64,000 nucleotides of DNA from positions 62,001 through 126,000 of the forward strand of contig NZ_AZFT01000053.1 of assembly GCF_001434405.1 (NCBI RefSeq), in the 5' to 3' direction. This document shows positions 31,265 to 40,058 of this stretch, piece by piece. Position numbers and translations under genes: made by a program. The notes under the pieces are model-generated. The model was not told where the DNA came from. It made no database searches and saw nothing but the letters and a program-made list of their open reading frames with translations. The first letter of the stretch is position 1. Every line of letters starts with the position of its first letter. The DNA comes from Ligilactobacillus apodemi DSM 16634 = JCM 16172 (lineage in GTDB: Bacteria > Bacillota > Bacilli > Lactobacillales > Lactobacillaceae).

Positions 31265-31924
31265 ATGACAAAAATTTTAGTAGTTGATGATGAGCTGGAT
31301 ATGCTTATTTTGATCAAAAATATTTTAAAGAAGCGTAACTATTTGGTAGACGTTTATCAAGATCCCTTAGAAATAGTGCCAAATAAGTTAAATAATTATG
31401 ACTTGATCTTGTTAGATATTATGATGCCTAACATTGATGGACGCACTTTTTGTAAAAATATCCGTCAAAGAGTTGATTGTCCAATTATCTTTTTGACAGC
31501 AAAAACGATGGAAGATGATATTGTCGCTGGTTTGGCGAGTGGTGGGGATGATTATCTTACTAAACCTTTTGGAATCAATGAGTTACTTGCACGCGTTGAG
31601 GCGCATTTGAGAAGAGAAAAGCGGGAACATCATGTTGCTTTAAATTTAGGTGATATTCGGCTTGATCTGGCTGCCCATGAAGTGTTTATCAATGATGAAA
31701 AAGTGGCACTTACAAAAGCAGAATACCAACTATGTGAGTTACTTGCACGGCGAAAAGGGCAAGTGTTTTCACGGGAACAACTTTATGAGATGATCTTTGG
31801 GTATGATGGCACTGGTAATTCGGCAGCAATTGCTGAGCATGTTAAAAATATTAGGGCTAAGTTTCAAAAACATGGTGTTCAGCCAATCGAGACTGTTTGG
31901 GGAGTGGGGTATAAATGGAGATAA
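31265..31924 (+). CDS. Response regulator, OmpR/PhoB family
   Basis: This 219-residue protein has a receiver domain with acidic pocket VVDDE, phospho-acceptor D51 (LILLDIMMP), T (FLTAKT) and K (LTKPFG), and a C-terminal winged helix with GQVFSREQLYEMIFG and VWGVGYKW. It resembles NisR/SpaR-like regulators of antimicrobial-peptide defence. It overlaps the kinase gene by 10 bases and follows the ABC remnants, which were probably its target. Confidence 0.92.
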   Translation: MTKILVVDDELDMLILIKNILKKRNYLVDVYQDPLEIVPNKLNNYDLILLDIMMPNIDGRTFCKNIRQRVDCPIIFLTAKTMEDDIVAGLASGGDDYLTKPFGINELLARVEAHLRREKREHHVALNLGDIRLDLAAHEVFINDEKVALTKAEYQLCELLARRKGQVFSREQLYEMIFGYDGTGNSAAIAEHVKNIRAKFQKHGVQPIETVWGVGYKWR

Positions 31925-33297
31925 GTAAAAAAGGACGCTCCTTAAAGGTGATTTTTTTTGAATACTTAGTGAGTGTAACTTTAGGCTTAGTTTTAGCACT
32001 TAGTTTGGCAATGCTTAGTGTCAATTTTTTGACTTCAAGTGGCATGATCAAACCAGCTAATTATGCCGAAAATTTGATTTTGAAAAATAAAACTAAACTG
32101 GCAAAGTCTGAACCATTTGATGCTAGTCTGTTGCCAAGCGATACTTCATATTTGTTACTTTCAAATACTGGAAAAACGCTGAAAAGCAATATGAGTCAAG
32201 CAACTCAAAGAGAAGCGCGTCAATTTCACACCGGAAATTTCAACAATACCGCAGCATCTAGCTATTTAGAGTTCAAAAGGAAAAATGGTTATGTCATTAT
32301 TCACTATACTCTCCAACCACATTACGCTAATAAGTGGTTGGAAAAATATTTTCCTAGTGTAAATATTTTATTTGCTACTCTCTTGGTGATTTTTTGTGTC
32401 GTAACGATTTTGCTGATTACACTGTTTTGGGCTAAACGCCTTACTAAACAACTGGCACCAATCCTTGAAGCATCCAAAAAAATTTCCCAGCAAGATTTGG
32501 ATTTTGAAATGCCTTATTCAAAGGTCAGTGAATTTAATTTAGTCATAAACGGGCTTGAAGAAATGAAAGTAGCCTTGAGCAATGCTTTGGCAAGTAAATG
32601 GCGTATAGAAGAGCAACGAAAAGAACAAGTTGCCGCGCTCACGCATGATTTAAAGACGCCAATTGCAATCGTTCAGGGAAATGCCCAACTGCTAAAAGAA
32701 ACAAAAATGACCTTAGAACAGCAGATGTATGTGGCGTATATTCTTAAAAATTCCCAGCGAATCGCCGACTATGCTCAAGCGCTGATGGTTACAAATACGA
32801 CAGCAGATCTAACTAAAGTCGAGTTAATAGAAATGCAAAGTAGAGCGGTTGCTGATAAAATAATTGAAATAGCTACTGAAATAGTTGCCACTTCGTCATT
32901 AAAACTGCATCAAAAAATCGCAGTTGAACAGCGGTCATTATTTATTGATATGAAGTTATTGGAGCGCGCAGTTCAAAATGTTTTAGCCAATGCGCTGACC
33001 TATGCTCCTGGAGATTCGGTGCTTGAATTCCAGCTCAAAACTACCCCAGATCAGCTAGATCTAAGAATCGTGGATCAAGGCCCTGGATTTTCAGCGGCTG
33101 ATTTGGTTCATGGTAAAGAACGTTTCTATCGGGGCGATAAAAGTCGCCACTCTCCCAAAAACTATGGGCTAGGCTTATTTATGGTAGCTCAGATCATGAA
33201 ATTACACAAAGGAGAGTTGATCTTAGAAAATCAAAAAAATCACCACGGTGCACAAGTGATCTTAAAGTTTCCACTGAGCATAGCTGATGATAATTAG
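31915..33297 (+). CDS. Sensor histidine kinase
   Basis: This 460-residue membrane kinase has TM1 at about residues 12-38, an extracellular domain of roughly 100 residues, TM2 near residues 150-172 and a HAMP-like linker. The H box is AALTHDLKTPIAIVQGNAQ, and the N and G boxes are NVLANALTYAP, DQGPGFS and GLGLFM. The layout matches NisK/SpaK-type kinases sensing peptides or bacitracin-like compounds. It has no intact transporter in this locus, so it may regulate a distant target. Confidence 0.9.
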   Translation: MEISKKGRSLKVIFFEYLVSVTLGLVLALSLAMLSVNFLTSSGMIKPANYAENLILKNKTKLAKSEPFDASLLPSDTSYLLLSNTGKTLKSNMSQATQREARQFHTGNFNNTAASSYLEFKRKNGYVIIHYTLQPHYANKWLEKYFPSVNILFATLLVIFCVVTILLITLFWAKRLTKQLAPILEASKKISQQDLDFEMPYSKVSEFNLVINGLEEMKVALSNALASKWRIEEQRKEQVAALTHDLKTPIAIVQGNAQLLKETKMTLEQQMYVAYILKNSQRIADYAQALMVTNTTADLTKVELIEMQSRAVADKIIEIATEIVATSSLKLHQKIAVEQRSLFIDMKLLERAVQNVLANALTYAPGDSVLEFQLKTTPDQLDLRIVDQGPGFSAADLVHGKERFYRGDKSRHSPKNYGLGLFMVAQIMKLHKGELILENQKNHHGAQVILKFPLSIADDN

Positions 33298-33321
33298 AAT
33301 ATCAAAACGGAGGTAAAAATT

Positions 33322-33753
33322 ATGCGTGAAAATGAACAAGAATTACGGCAAAGAATTGGTGATCTTGCTTATGATGTTACCCAAAATGCTGCGACCGAGC
33401 ATCCCTTTACCGGGCAGTACGATGAATTTTTTGAAAAAGGAATTTACGTTGATGTCGTAAGCGGTGAACCGTTGTTTTCATCCAAAGACAAGTATAATTC
33501 AGGCTGTGGTTGGCCGGCGTTTACCAAACCACTGGCTCAAGATAGTGTGACGACTAAAGCTGATTTTTCGCATTTCATGCGCCGAACTGAAGTTAAAAGT
33601 AGTCAGGCTGATTCGCATTTAGGTCATGTTTTTAATGATGGCCCCAAAGAAGCAGGCGGCCTACGTTATTGTATCAATTCAGCAGCATTACGCTTTATTC
33701 CGTATGACAAGATGGAACAAGCTGGTTATGGTGACTATTTAGATCGTGTCTAA
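33322..33753 (+). CDS. msrB: Peptide-methionine (R)-S-oxide reductase
   Basis: This 143-residue MsrB repairs oxidised methionine. Family blocks are [44 protein letters not shown] and the catalytic cysteine in [14 protein letters not shown]. The zinc-binding CxxC pairs of many MsrB proteins are absent, as in the metal-free subgroup. It starts 25 bases after the kinase gene with AAAACGGAGG upstream. Confidence 0.94.
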   Translation: MRENEQELRQRIGDLAYDVTQNAATEHPFTGQYDEFFEKGIYVDVVSGEPLFSSKDKYNSGCGWPAFTKPLAQDSVTTKADFSHFMRRTEVKSSQADSHLGHVFNDGPKEAGGLRYCINSAALRFIPYDKMEQAGYGDYLDRV

Positions 33754-33755
33754 GT

Positions 33756-33795
33756 AAAAACGCCTTGCAACAATTGGGTTGCAGGGCGTTTGATT
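33756..33795. terminator. Bidirectional terminator between msrB and the methyltransferase
   Basis: The long stem AACGCC-TTGCAAC / GTTGCA-GGGCGTT has flanking A and T runs. It serves the two converging genes. Confidence 0.8.
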
Positions 33796-34548
33796 TTATT
33801 TTGGTTTAACACTAGCGACGGCAATGTAATTAAAATTATCTTTATTACTACTAAATAAGTGATGCATAGCTTTAAATTGGGCACGGTTTTCTTTTTTTAA
33901 GCCATTTTTGACGATTTTTAGTGTTCCCAAGAAACCTTCATCTCTGATCATTCCGGCTGGACTCATCAAACTCATTGGACCAACTTTACTTGTCACCTCA
34001 AAGCCTTGTTGTGAAAAGAGTTCTTCCCAATTTTCTTTAGTTAACGGGGTTGCATGAACGTTGATCGTTTGGCCAAGCTGTGTGACTAATTGTGGGTCAT
34101 CTTTGATAAGTCTGACATCATGGGTCAGTAAGATCCCCCCTGGTTTTAAAACGCGGTAATATTCTTTGATTGCTTTTTGTTTACTTGCATAAGGAAACAT
34201 TGTCAACATCGCTTCATTGATCACTACATCAAAAGTTTCCGCTTCAAATGGTAACTTAAAGGCATTGCCCCGTTTGGCGGTGATCTTGTCAGTTAAGCCA
34301 TGCTTTTCAATATTCTTTTGCGCTTTAGCGATAACTTTTTGGTCTAAGTCGATCCCAGTCACTTGACAATGATATTTTTCAACGAGTTCGATCATCGTTG
34401 TGCCCATATTACAAGCAACTTCTAACACTTTAGTCTCCTTTGTAAAATGTCCGTGGGCTAAAAGCCAATCAGTTGCCTCCTTGCCACCTGGTCTAAGTCT
34501 AGTTTTACCTAAACGTGCCAGAAATGTGTGGCCAGCTTCCTTTTCCAT
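33796..34548 (-). CDS. SAM-dependent methyltransferase (class I)
   Basis: This 250-residue protein has the Rossmann methyltransferase motif I TKVLEVACNMGTTMIEL, motif II QVTGIDLDQKVIAKAQ, acidic FDVVINEAMLTMFPY, and LKPGGILLTHDVRL. The substrate is unknown. On the minus strand GAAGGTGAT precedes two adjacent ATG codons; the second (34548) has the better spacing. A longer reading from 34584 would place the start before this ribosome site. Confidence 0.85.
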   Translation of the reverse strand: MEKEAGHTFLARLGKTRLRPGGKEATDWLLAHGHFTKETKVLEVACNMGTTMIELVEKYHCQVTGIDLDQKVIAKAQKNIEKHGLTDKITAKRGNAFKLPFEAETFDVVINEAMLTMFPYASKQKAIKEYYRVLKPGGILLTHDVRLIKDDPQLVTQLGQTINVHATPLTKENWEELFSQQGFEVTSKVGPMSLMSPAGMIRDEGFLGTLKIVKNGLKKENRAQFKAMHHLFSSNKDNFNYIAVASVKPK

Positions 34549-34697
34549 CATATCACCTTCATTGTTTTTCTTTGGTCTATTCATTATACCTTATTTTGTT
34601 AAAATAGTGGCACAGTTAGAGCATGCTAACTTTTTGCTTAGTGTAGCTAAAATGTGCTAGTTTAAAACTATAGTATGGATGCAAAAGGGGTAGAGTT

Positions 34698-35648
34698 ATG
34701 AAAGATAAAAATTATATCGAACCAGAATTTTACACACCAGCAGATTTTCCAACGTCAAAGGCTCGTTCCAAATATGAAGTTAACAAGATAAAGGCGGATC
34801 TAACTTGGCGCTATCCATTCATCAAGATGGATGAAGTCTATGCCCATAAAGATGGGATGGATCTACATGTGCATGTTATTATGCCGACACCAAATAATCT
34901 TTTTCCGTCAGACAAGACTTTTCCTTTGGTAGTCTACGTGCAAGGTTCTGCTTTTCAAAAGCAAAATATGGGTGATCACTTAGCTCATTTAGCTGAATTT
35001 GCGATGCGTGGATATGTGATCGCGATGGTAGAATACCGTTATGCGCCTAAAGCAACTTTTCCTAAGCAGATCTTAGATGTTAAGACCGCGATCCGCTTTC
35101 TTTATCAAAATAAAGAAAAGTATCATATCCAAGCTGATCAAGCGATTCTCTGGGGGGACTCCTCGGGTGGACACACGGTGGTTATGACCGCAGTCACTGA
35201 ACATAATCAAAACTTTAGTGAAGAAGACAATGAAACCCAACCGTTAAACATTATTGGGGTGATCGATCTTTACGGACCAACGGTGATCAGACGGATGAAC
35301 TATCAACCATCGATTGGAGATCACACTTCCGCTAACGGCTATGAAGGGCAACTTTTCGGGAGAATCCCCGTGTTAGAAAATCTGGATTTAGTTGAAAAAG
35401 CTAATCCATTGAACTATATTACGCCTGAATCAGCCTTACCACCATTTTTGATCATGCACGGTGACAAGGATCGCTTAGTGCCATTTGAACAAAGCGTCTT
35501 GTTATACGATGCACTAAAGGATGCAGGTAAAGATGCAACGTTCTATCAATTAGAAGGGGCAGACCACGCTATGGATGCCTTTTTCACTAAGCAAATGACC
35601 AACATTGTGGCTGATTTTATGCAAAAATGTTTAAAGAAAAGTAAATAA
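34698..35648 (+). CDS. Alpha/beta hydrolase, esterase-like
   Basis: This 316-residue enzyme shows the nucleophile elbow WGDSSGGHTVV (serine near residue 157), an aspartate in MHGDKDRLVP, and a histidine in EGADHAMDAF, completing the catalytic triad. The oxyanion strand VVYVQGSAFQKQ has a GSA in place of HGGG. It lacks a signal peptide and is probably cytosolic. It resembles BD-FAE-type esterases; the substrate is unknown. Confidence 0.85.
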   Translation: MKDKNYIEPEFYTPADFPTSKARSKYEVNKIKADLTWRYPFIKMDEVYAHKDGMDLHVHVIMPTPNNLFPSDKTFPLVVYVQGSAFQKQNMGDHLAHLAEFAMRGYVIAMVEYRYAPKATFPKQILDVKTAIRFLYQNKEKYHIQADQAILWGDSSGGHTVVMTAVTEHNQNFSEEDNETQPLNIIGVIDLYGPTVIRRMNYQPSIGDHTSANGYEGQLFGRIPVLENLDLVEKANPLNYITPESALPPFLIMHGDKDRLVPFEQSVLLYDALKDAGKDATFYQLEGADHAMDAFFTKQMTNIVADFMQKCLKKSK

Positions 35649-35650
35649 TT

Positions 35651-35688
35651 TTTTAGACAAGCACGAGGATGTGTTTGTCTTTTTTGTG
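35651..35688 (+). terminator. Terminator after the hydrolase gene
   Basis: The stem AGACAAGCAC / GTGTTTGTCT is followed by a T run. Confidence 0.75.
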
Positions 35689-35801
35689 TTCATAAAGCAA
35701 TGAAATTACTGATATTTTAGCCAAAAAAGTTGTGCTTTTATTTTGGGTGACAGTGTGCTATCTTTGAAAAAAATTCTCAGATATGCAAAGGGGGAAAAAG
35801 C

Positions 35802-36083
35802 ATGCAAAAATTTGGTGAAGTTTTTCAAAAGTTTCGCAAAGCACGGGGATTAAAGCTAAAAGATCTAGCAATAGCGGGACTTTCAATCTCACAATTATCA
35901 CGGTTGGAACACAGAAAAACAGAGCTGACAGTCACTAAGTTTATGCAGACACTTGATGAACTAAACGTTTTACTGGCTGAATTTATGTATGTTGCACATG
36001 AATTTCAGCAAACAAGTTCAGCTAAATTGTTTGCTAAATTAGAAGCGGGTTTGATATTTAAAAATAAGAAATATTTTGCCTAG
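35802..36083 (+). pseudogene. Rgg/MutR-family regulator, N-terminal remnant
   Basis: The 93 residues start with MQKFGEVFQKFRKARGLKLKDLA then SISQLSRLEHRKTELTVTKFMQTLDEL, which is the Rgg/GadR/MutR DNA-binding domain. Full Rgg regulators are about 280-300 residues with a C-terminal pheromone-binding repeat domain, and that part is missing after residue ~85. The truncated protein might bind DNA without sensing a peptide, but is more likely dead. About 140 gene-free bases follow. Confidence 0.7.
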
Positions 36084-36222
36084 TCGAAAGAAAAACTATT
36101 TCAAATAAGTATTAGAGCGCTATTTGTGCTTAAGGGATTACTCATTGCTTTTATGTGCAGAATAGTTGTGTTTTTTGTGAAAAAATAAAGTACAATATTA
36201 TGTACAAAAGGAGTGTGGTATT

Positions 36223-36519
36223 ATGACTTTAGCATTGACACAAAGTGATTTTAGAACCAATATCAAAGAATATTTAGATCGTGTGAATGAAGATGATGAA
36301 GTTGTATATATTGCTCGCTCAAATAAGCAAGCAGTAGCAGTTATTTCGCAAGAAAAAATGTACTGGATGGAGAAGGCTTTACAGGCAAAGGAAAATTCAT
36401 TAGAATACGCGGTGGCGAGAGATCAACTTATTGAACGTCACGTCTTACCAGATGACAAGATTGTAGAGTCTAATGATGAATACTGGGGACAATCGTTCCT
36501 GGTTCACCAAGCAGTGTGA
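36223..36519 (+). CDS. Phd/YefM-type antitoxin, orphaned
   Basis: This 98-residue protein starts MTLALTQSDFRTNIKEYLDRVNEDDE with VVYIARSNKQAVAVIS, the DNA-binding N-terminus of the Phd/YefM antitoxin family. Helical residues WMEKALQAKENSLEYAVARDQ follow. The last ~10 residues (from about 36487) read another gene out of frame, and no RelE/Doc-like toxin follows. The toxin gene and perhaps the antitoxin tail seem to have been removed by a deletion. ATG 36223 follows AAAAGGAGTG. Confidence 0.78.
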   Translation: MTLALTQSDFRTNIKEYLDRVNEDDEVVYIARSNKQAVAVISQEKMYWMEKALQAKENSLEYAVARDQLIERHVLPDDKIVESNDEYWGQSFLVHQAV

Positions 36520-36750
36520 TCAACACGCATCATTATCAAGCAATGTATTATTCTGACGGGTCATTTGCAGGAATTAACGAAATGGTCTTTAACTTCAAAC
36601 CATGGCTAGATTGGTATTTAAAAGAAACTGGTCAACACCTAGTCGGGGGAAATGCCGGTAAAATGATGCCTGATGTAACTACCGGTGCTTCAAAAAATGC
36701 AAGTGCAACTGGAAACACCAGATGCTAATACAGGGGCATCGGAACATTAA
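36487..36750 (+). pseudogene. C-terminal fragment of an unrecognised protein
   Basis: A frame different from the antitoxin reads TIVPGSPSSVINTHHYQAMY then DGSFAGINEMVFNFKPWLDW and PDVTTGASKNAS, stopping at 36728. A one-base shift near 36712 lets it continue with ETPDANTGASEH to a stop near 36750. It has no start codon with a ribosome site. The twice-occurring D-x-(T/N)-T-G-A-S resembles flavinylation-type motifs, but I cannot name the parent. Probably a remnant joined to the antitoxin by deletion. Confidence 0.5.
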
Positions 36751-36759
36751 ATATATTAT

Positions 36760-36802
36760 TAGTCGCAGTGAAACGTAGTAGCGTTTGTTGCGACTATTTT
36801 TG
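36760..36802 (+). terminator. Terminator, first copy of a repeated intergenic cassette
   Basis: The stem TAGTCGCA / TTGCGACTA is followed by TTTTT. The 3' arm and what follows recur at 37.5 kb. Confidence 0.65.
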
Positions 36803-36860
36803 GTGAAAAAGAGAGTATATTGTTTAGAAAAAAATGAGCAGACGTTATAATTAAGGCAAA
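36791..36860 (+). repeat. Repeated terminator-promoter cassette, copy A
   Basis: About 65 bases are shared with copy B: CGACTATTTTTGGTGAAAAA at the left, TTTAGAAAAAA in the middle, and ACGTTATAATT at the right, with small gaps. The TATAAT is a plausible -10 element. It precedes the ClbS-like gene. Confidence 0.8.
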
Positions 36861-36912
36861 GCTAATGTATTGCGCTGGTTGAGGGAAAAGACTTAAAAGG
36901 AGATTTTAAACG

Positions 36913-37431
36913 ATGAGAAGTTATCATGGTAAAGCGGAACTAAAAGCTGAGATCCAAAAAACATATGACAAGTATATTGCAGAATTTTCCGAGATTCCCG
37001 AGACATTAAAAGATAAACGTTGTGAGGAAGTTGACCGTACGCCGGCTGAGAATTTAGCTTATCAAGTGGGGTGGACAACACTCTTATTGCAATGGGAAGC
37101 TGATGAAAGACAGGGTAAATTGGTAAAAACGCCAACTGAGGACTATAAGTGGAATCAATTAGGCGAACTTTACCAATATTTTTCCGCCACCTATGCATCA
37201 TTGTCACTAAAAGATTTACAAGAACGATTAGCTAAAAATATTCAGGCAATCTATCAAATGCTGGATGAAATGAGTGAAGCAGAGGTCTTTGAACCACATA
37301 TGCGAAAATGGGCGGATAATTCGACTAAAACAGCGGTATGGGAAGTCTATAAGTTTATTCATGTGAATACCGTTGCTCCGTTCACGACTTTTAGGACTAA
37401 AATTAGAAAATGGAAACGATTGATGTTGTAA
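36913..37431 (+). CDS. ClbS/DfsB-like four-helix-bundle protein (DUF1706)
   Basis: This 172-residue protein shows the family blocks KAELKAEIQKTYDKY, AYQVGWTTLLLQWEADER, TPTEDYKWNQLGELYQYF, and EVYKFIHVNTVAPFTTFRTK. ClbS protects against colibactin by hydrolysing its warhead; most homologues in lactobacilli have unknown targets. Its promoter region is a duplicated cassette shared with the ATPase gene downstream. ATG 36913 follows AAAAGGAGAT. Confidence 0.87.
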   Translation: MRSYHGKAELKAEIQKTYDKYIAEFSEIPETLKDKRCEEVDRTPAENLAYQVGWTTLLLQWEADERQGKLVKTPTEDYKWNQLGELYQYFSATYASLSLKDLQERLAKNIQAIYQMLDEMSEAEVFEPHMRKWADNSTKTAVWEVYKFIHVNTVAPFTTFRTKIRKWKRLML

Positions 37432-37466
37432 AGGTTATAAGAATATTTTTTAGCAATAATCAATGA

Positions 37467-37514
37467 AAATAGTCGCTGGGAAAATAAAATATTTAGTTCC
37501 CAACGACTATTTTT
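37467..37514 (+). terminator. Terminator after the ClbS-like gene
   Basis: The stem AATAGTCG-TGGGA / TTCCCA-CGACTATT has a long AT loop and a T run. Confidence 0.75.
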
Positions 37515-37570
37515 GGTGAAAAAGAGCATATTATTTAGAAAAAACGAAAAAACGTTATAATTGATACAAA
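37504..37570 (+). repeat. Repeated terminator-promoter cassette, copy B
   Basis: This matches copy A at 36791-36860 over about 65 bases, including CGACTATTTTTGGTGAAAAA and ACGTTATAATT. It precedes the AAA ATPase gene. Confidence 0.8.
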
Positions 37571-37595
37571 TTATTAAAGAGGTGGTGGCTTTAGC

Positions 37596-38803
37596 ATGTT
37601 GGTTGATTTTAAAGTTACTAATTTCAAGTCATTTAAAAATACTAATGAATTTTCATTAGAAAAGGGAAAATATCTTCGAAAATATAAAAACAATATTTTG
37701 ACATTTGGAAAAACCAAGTTATTGAAACTAGCAATTTTATTTGGAGGTAATGCTAATGGTAAAACTAATTTGCTTGATGCTTTAAAGCTATTGCGTTTTT
37801 TAGTTTTAACTCCAACTACAAGTGAAAATAAACCATTGCCAACGGCTACATTTGGTTATAATAACGGTAATACAAAGTTTGCGATTTCTTTTATTAAAGA
37901 GCAACAATATTTTGAATATGAGGTAGTTTATAATCGAAATGAGATCAATTTTGAAAAATTAGCAGTAGCCGGTAGGGTGACTTTTGAACGTGTAGGGCAA
38001 AGATTCGAGCAACTTCCTGAACAACTTACGCTACTCCAAAAAAATATTAGAAAAAACCAAAATCTCCTTTTTTTGCACAGGAAAACAATGTAAAAGAGGC
38101 TAAGTTAGCCTATACTTGGTTTCTAGAAGATTTAGTTTTTGTTAATTCAGATCAGGTACCAAATGTTTTATTTAAGTCGTTGGCAGAACCAAATTTTAAA
38201 AATAAGTTTCTGAAATTTCTTAGGGCAGCAGACTTTAATATTGTTGATGTTGAAGTTAAAGAACGCAATGTTTTGCGACCAGGAATTCGATTTGATCTAG
38301 ATGGAGAGCTCCTTTTATCCAAAGAAGATGACGCTTATGTCACAGTGTATGATGTATATACAACGCATCGAGCTAAAGAAGGAAGTTTTCAAGTGCATTT
38401 CGACAATGAAAGCACGGGAACCAAGGCTTTTATGTTTTTAGCATTGTATATTTTGCATAATGAAAATGCTAAAAAAGTTTTGTTGATCGATGAATTTGAT
38501 CGCTCTTTTCACCTTGAGTTAGCTGAAGCATTATTAGATGTTTTTACGCATGAAAAACAATCAAATCAATTTATTTTAACAACTCATGAATTATCTTTAA
38601 TGGATCATAATTTGCGTCAAGATCAAATTTGGTTTGCTGAGAAAAATGAGTATGGAGAGACAGAACTATCTTCAATTTACGACTTTGACGATGTTTTTTT
38701 GAACAGAGGTGACTTTGGTTATAAAAAACGTTATCTAGAAGGGAGATTTGGAGCTACGCAAATCGTTAATCATTCCGCTTTATTAGATGTTTTGGGGGAA
38801 TAG
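37596..38803 (+). pseudogene. AAA ATPase, RloA/AbiLi-like, frameshifted in a T run
   Basis: The N-terminal frame MLVDFKVTNFKSFKNTNEFS with Walker A FGGNANGKTNLLDAL stops at 38093. The C-terminal part in another frame holds NESTGTKAFMFLALYIL (signature), Walker B KKVLLIDEFDRSFH, and FILTTHELSLMD. A one-base loss in a run of seven T near 38067 separates them: with eight T the reading NLLFFAQENNVKEAKLAYTW is continuous. Full length would be ~402 residues, normal for AAA_15-type ATPases. It partners the RloB-like gene in abortive-infection or restriction-linked systems. It could be phase-variable or simply broken. Confidence 0.78.
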
Positions 38804-38804
38804 C

Positions 38805-39448
38805 ATGGTAAGAAATAAAAAGGGGAAGAAAGAGAAGCGAAAAATTTACATTTTGGTAGAAGGAGAAACTGAGCAAAAATATTTTGATTTTTTACGTCAA
38901 AAACTACGCTTGTCCAATGTAAAAATAAAAACGCCTATCTTGAATAATAGTGGCATAACTTGGATAGATAAAGCTAAGCGGTTATTACAAAATGATCCTA
39001 AACTTAAGAGAGACAAACAGACTGATGTTTTTGTTATCTTTGATAAAGATAAAATTAAAGTAAATGAGTTAAAATCAATGTTTACTAAAGCAACTAGGGA
39101 ATCTTTTGAAATTGTTTTTTCAAATATTGCATTTGAAGTATGGCTCTTGGCTCACTTCGAGCCACTGACTCCATATACATTATCTAAGCAAAAATTGAAG
39201 AATAAATTGAGTAATCATTTATAGACAAAATATCTTAAAGCAACTTCAGATCAATTGGAAGAAATCATTGAAAATTTGGAATGTGCGCTAAAAAATGCAG
39301 CGCCAATTTCTAAAGTGGATTTCGAACAACAATCAACAAATATTGGGATGATAATTATGAAAATCAAGCAAAGCTAGTAACAGATGGTTACTACTATAAA
39401 TTATTGAAATGGGGGAAATATTATGCAAACAACAGACATGTTAGTTGA
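38805..39448 (+). pseudogene. RloB-like protein with nonsense codon and frameshift
   Basis: ATG 38805 begins one base after the ATPase stop, with GGGGGAA upstream. The product opens KKEKRKIYILVEGETEQKYF and continues with TDVFVIFDKDKIKVNELK and FSNIAFEVWLLAHFEP, the RloB family (TOPRIM-like fold). A TAG at 39222-39224 interrupts it. In-frame sequence continues for ~35 codons (ATSDQLEEIIENLECALKNA), then another frame near 39335 gives DNYENQAKLVTDGYYYKLLK to a stop at 39446-39448. RloAB-like pairs are phage-defence modules; this one is damaged in both genes. Confidence 0.75.
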
Positions 39449-39932
39449 TGCACTTAACCGGGCAGAAGAACGTTTTTTGGAAACGATCGCGCAGATGAAT
39501 GTGGAACAATTAAATACTATGCCGACAGACTTGATCAAGTCGGTCACGTGGCTAACGTGGCATACAGCTAAAATGATCGATCAACAGTTATCAGAATTAG
39601 CAGGAAAAGAACCACTTTATACGAGTCAAGGGTGGGGCGAAAAATTTAATTTGGCTCTACCTTTAGATACACAAGATTGGATCCACACTCCGACCGAAGC
39701 TCGTAAAGTTCAAGTAAACGATAAAAGACTACTAATAGATTATTTACAAGCAGCGGTTGCTTTTGGGCGAGAATATTTAACAAATTTGGATCTAACGACC
39801 TTAGATGAGATCATTGATGAAAGTTGGGAATCCCCAGTTACAAGGGCGGTAAGGATCATTTCGATCCTGGATGATGCTAGTATGCATTCGGGACAAGTGG
39901 TATATACTAGAAGATTAGTTTTAGGTAAATAA
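39423..39932 (+). CDS. DinB-family protein
   Basis: This 169-residue four-helix-bundle protein has family features LNRAEERFLETIAQM, VTWLTWHTAKMIDQQLSEL (first metal-ligand histidine), and SILDDASMHSGQVVYTRRLVLGK (C-terminal histidine). DinB/BSH-type proteins are metal-dependent thiol S-transferases or of unknown activity. The start overlaps the decayed tail of the RloB-like gene, with GGGGGAAATATT upstream. A terminator follows. Confidence 0.85.
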   Translation: MQTTDMLVDALNRAEERFLETIAQMNVEQLNTMPTDLIKSVTWLTWHTAKMIDQQLSELAGKEPLYTSQGWGEKFNLALPLDTQDWIHTPTEARKVQVNDKRLLIDYLQAAVAFGREYLTNLDLTTLDEIIDESWESPVTRAVRIISILDDASMHSGQVVYTRRLVLGK

Positions 39933-39941
39933 TAAGCTAAA

Positions 39942-39969
39942 GAGTGTCAGTAGTGACACTCTTTTTTTG
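39942..39969 (+). terminator. Terminator after the DinB-like gene
   Basis: The perfect stem AGAGTGTCA / TGACACTCT with loop GTAG is followed by seven T. Confidence 0.92.
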
Positions 39970-39987
39970 TCAACTCACAAGTTATTT

Positions 39988-40029
39988 TTGTAAAATATAG
40001 TTGACGTTATTTCTGGTTTAAATTACTAT
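39988..40029 (+). promoter_or_regulatory. Promoter and candidate XRE operator, module 1
   Basis: TTGACG (40001-40006) and TACTAT (40024-40029) are 17 bases apart. The 20 bases at 39988-40007 (TTGTAAAATATAGTTGACGT) match the palindrome found at the same position in module 2 (55369-55388). This suggests binding by the XRE repressor encoded in each module. Confidence 0.6.
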
Positions 40030-40058
40030 TAGGGTGTAGAAAAAGGAGGAGATACATT

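Noticed and set aside
36760-37570. The repeated intergenic blocks as a CRISPR array
   Set aside because: There are only two copies, 640 bases apart with genes between, and the repeats contain terminator and promoter elements.
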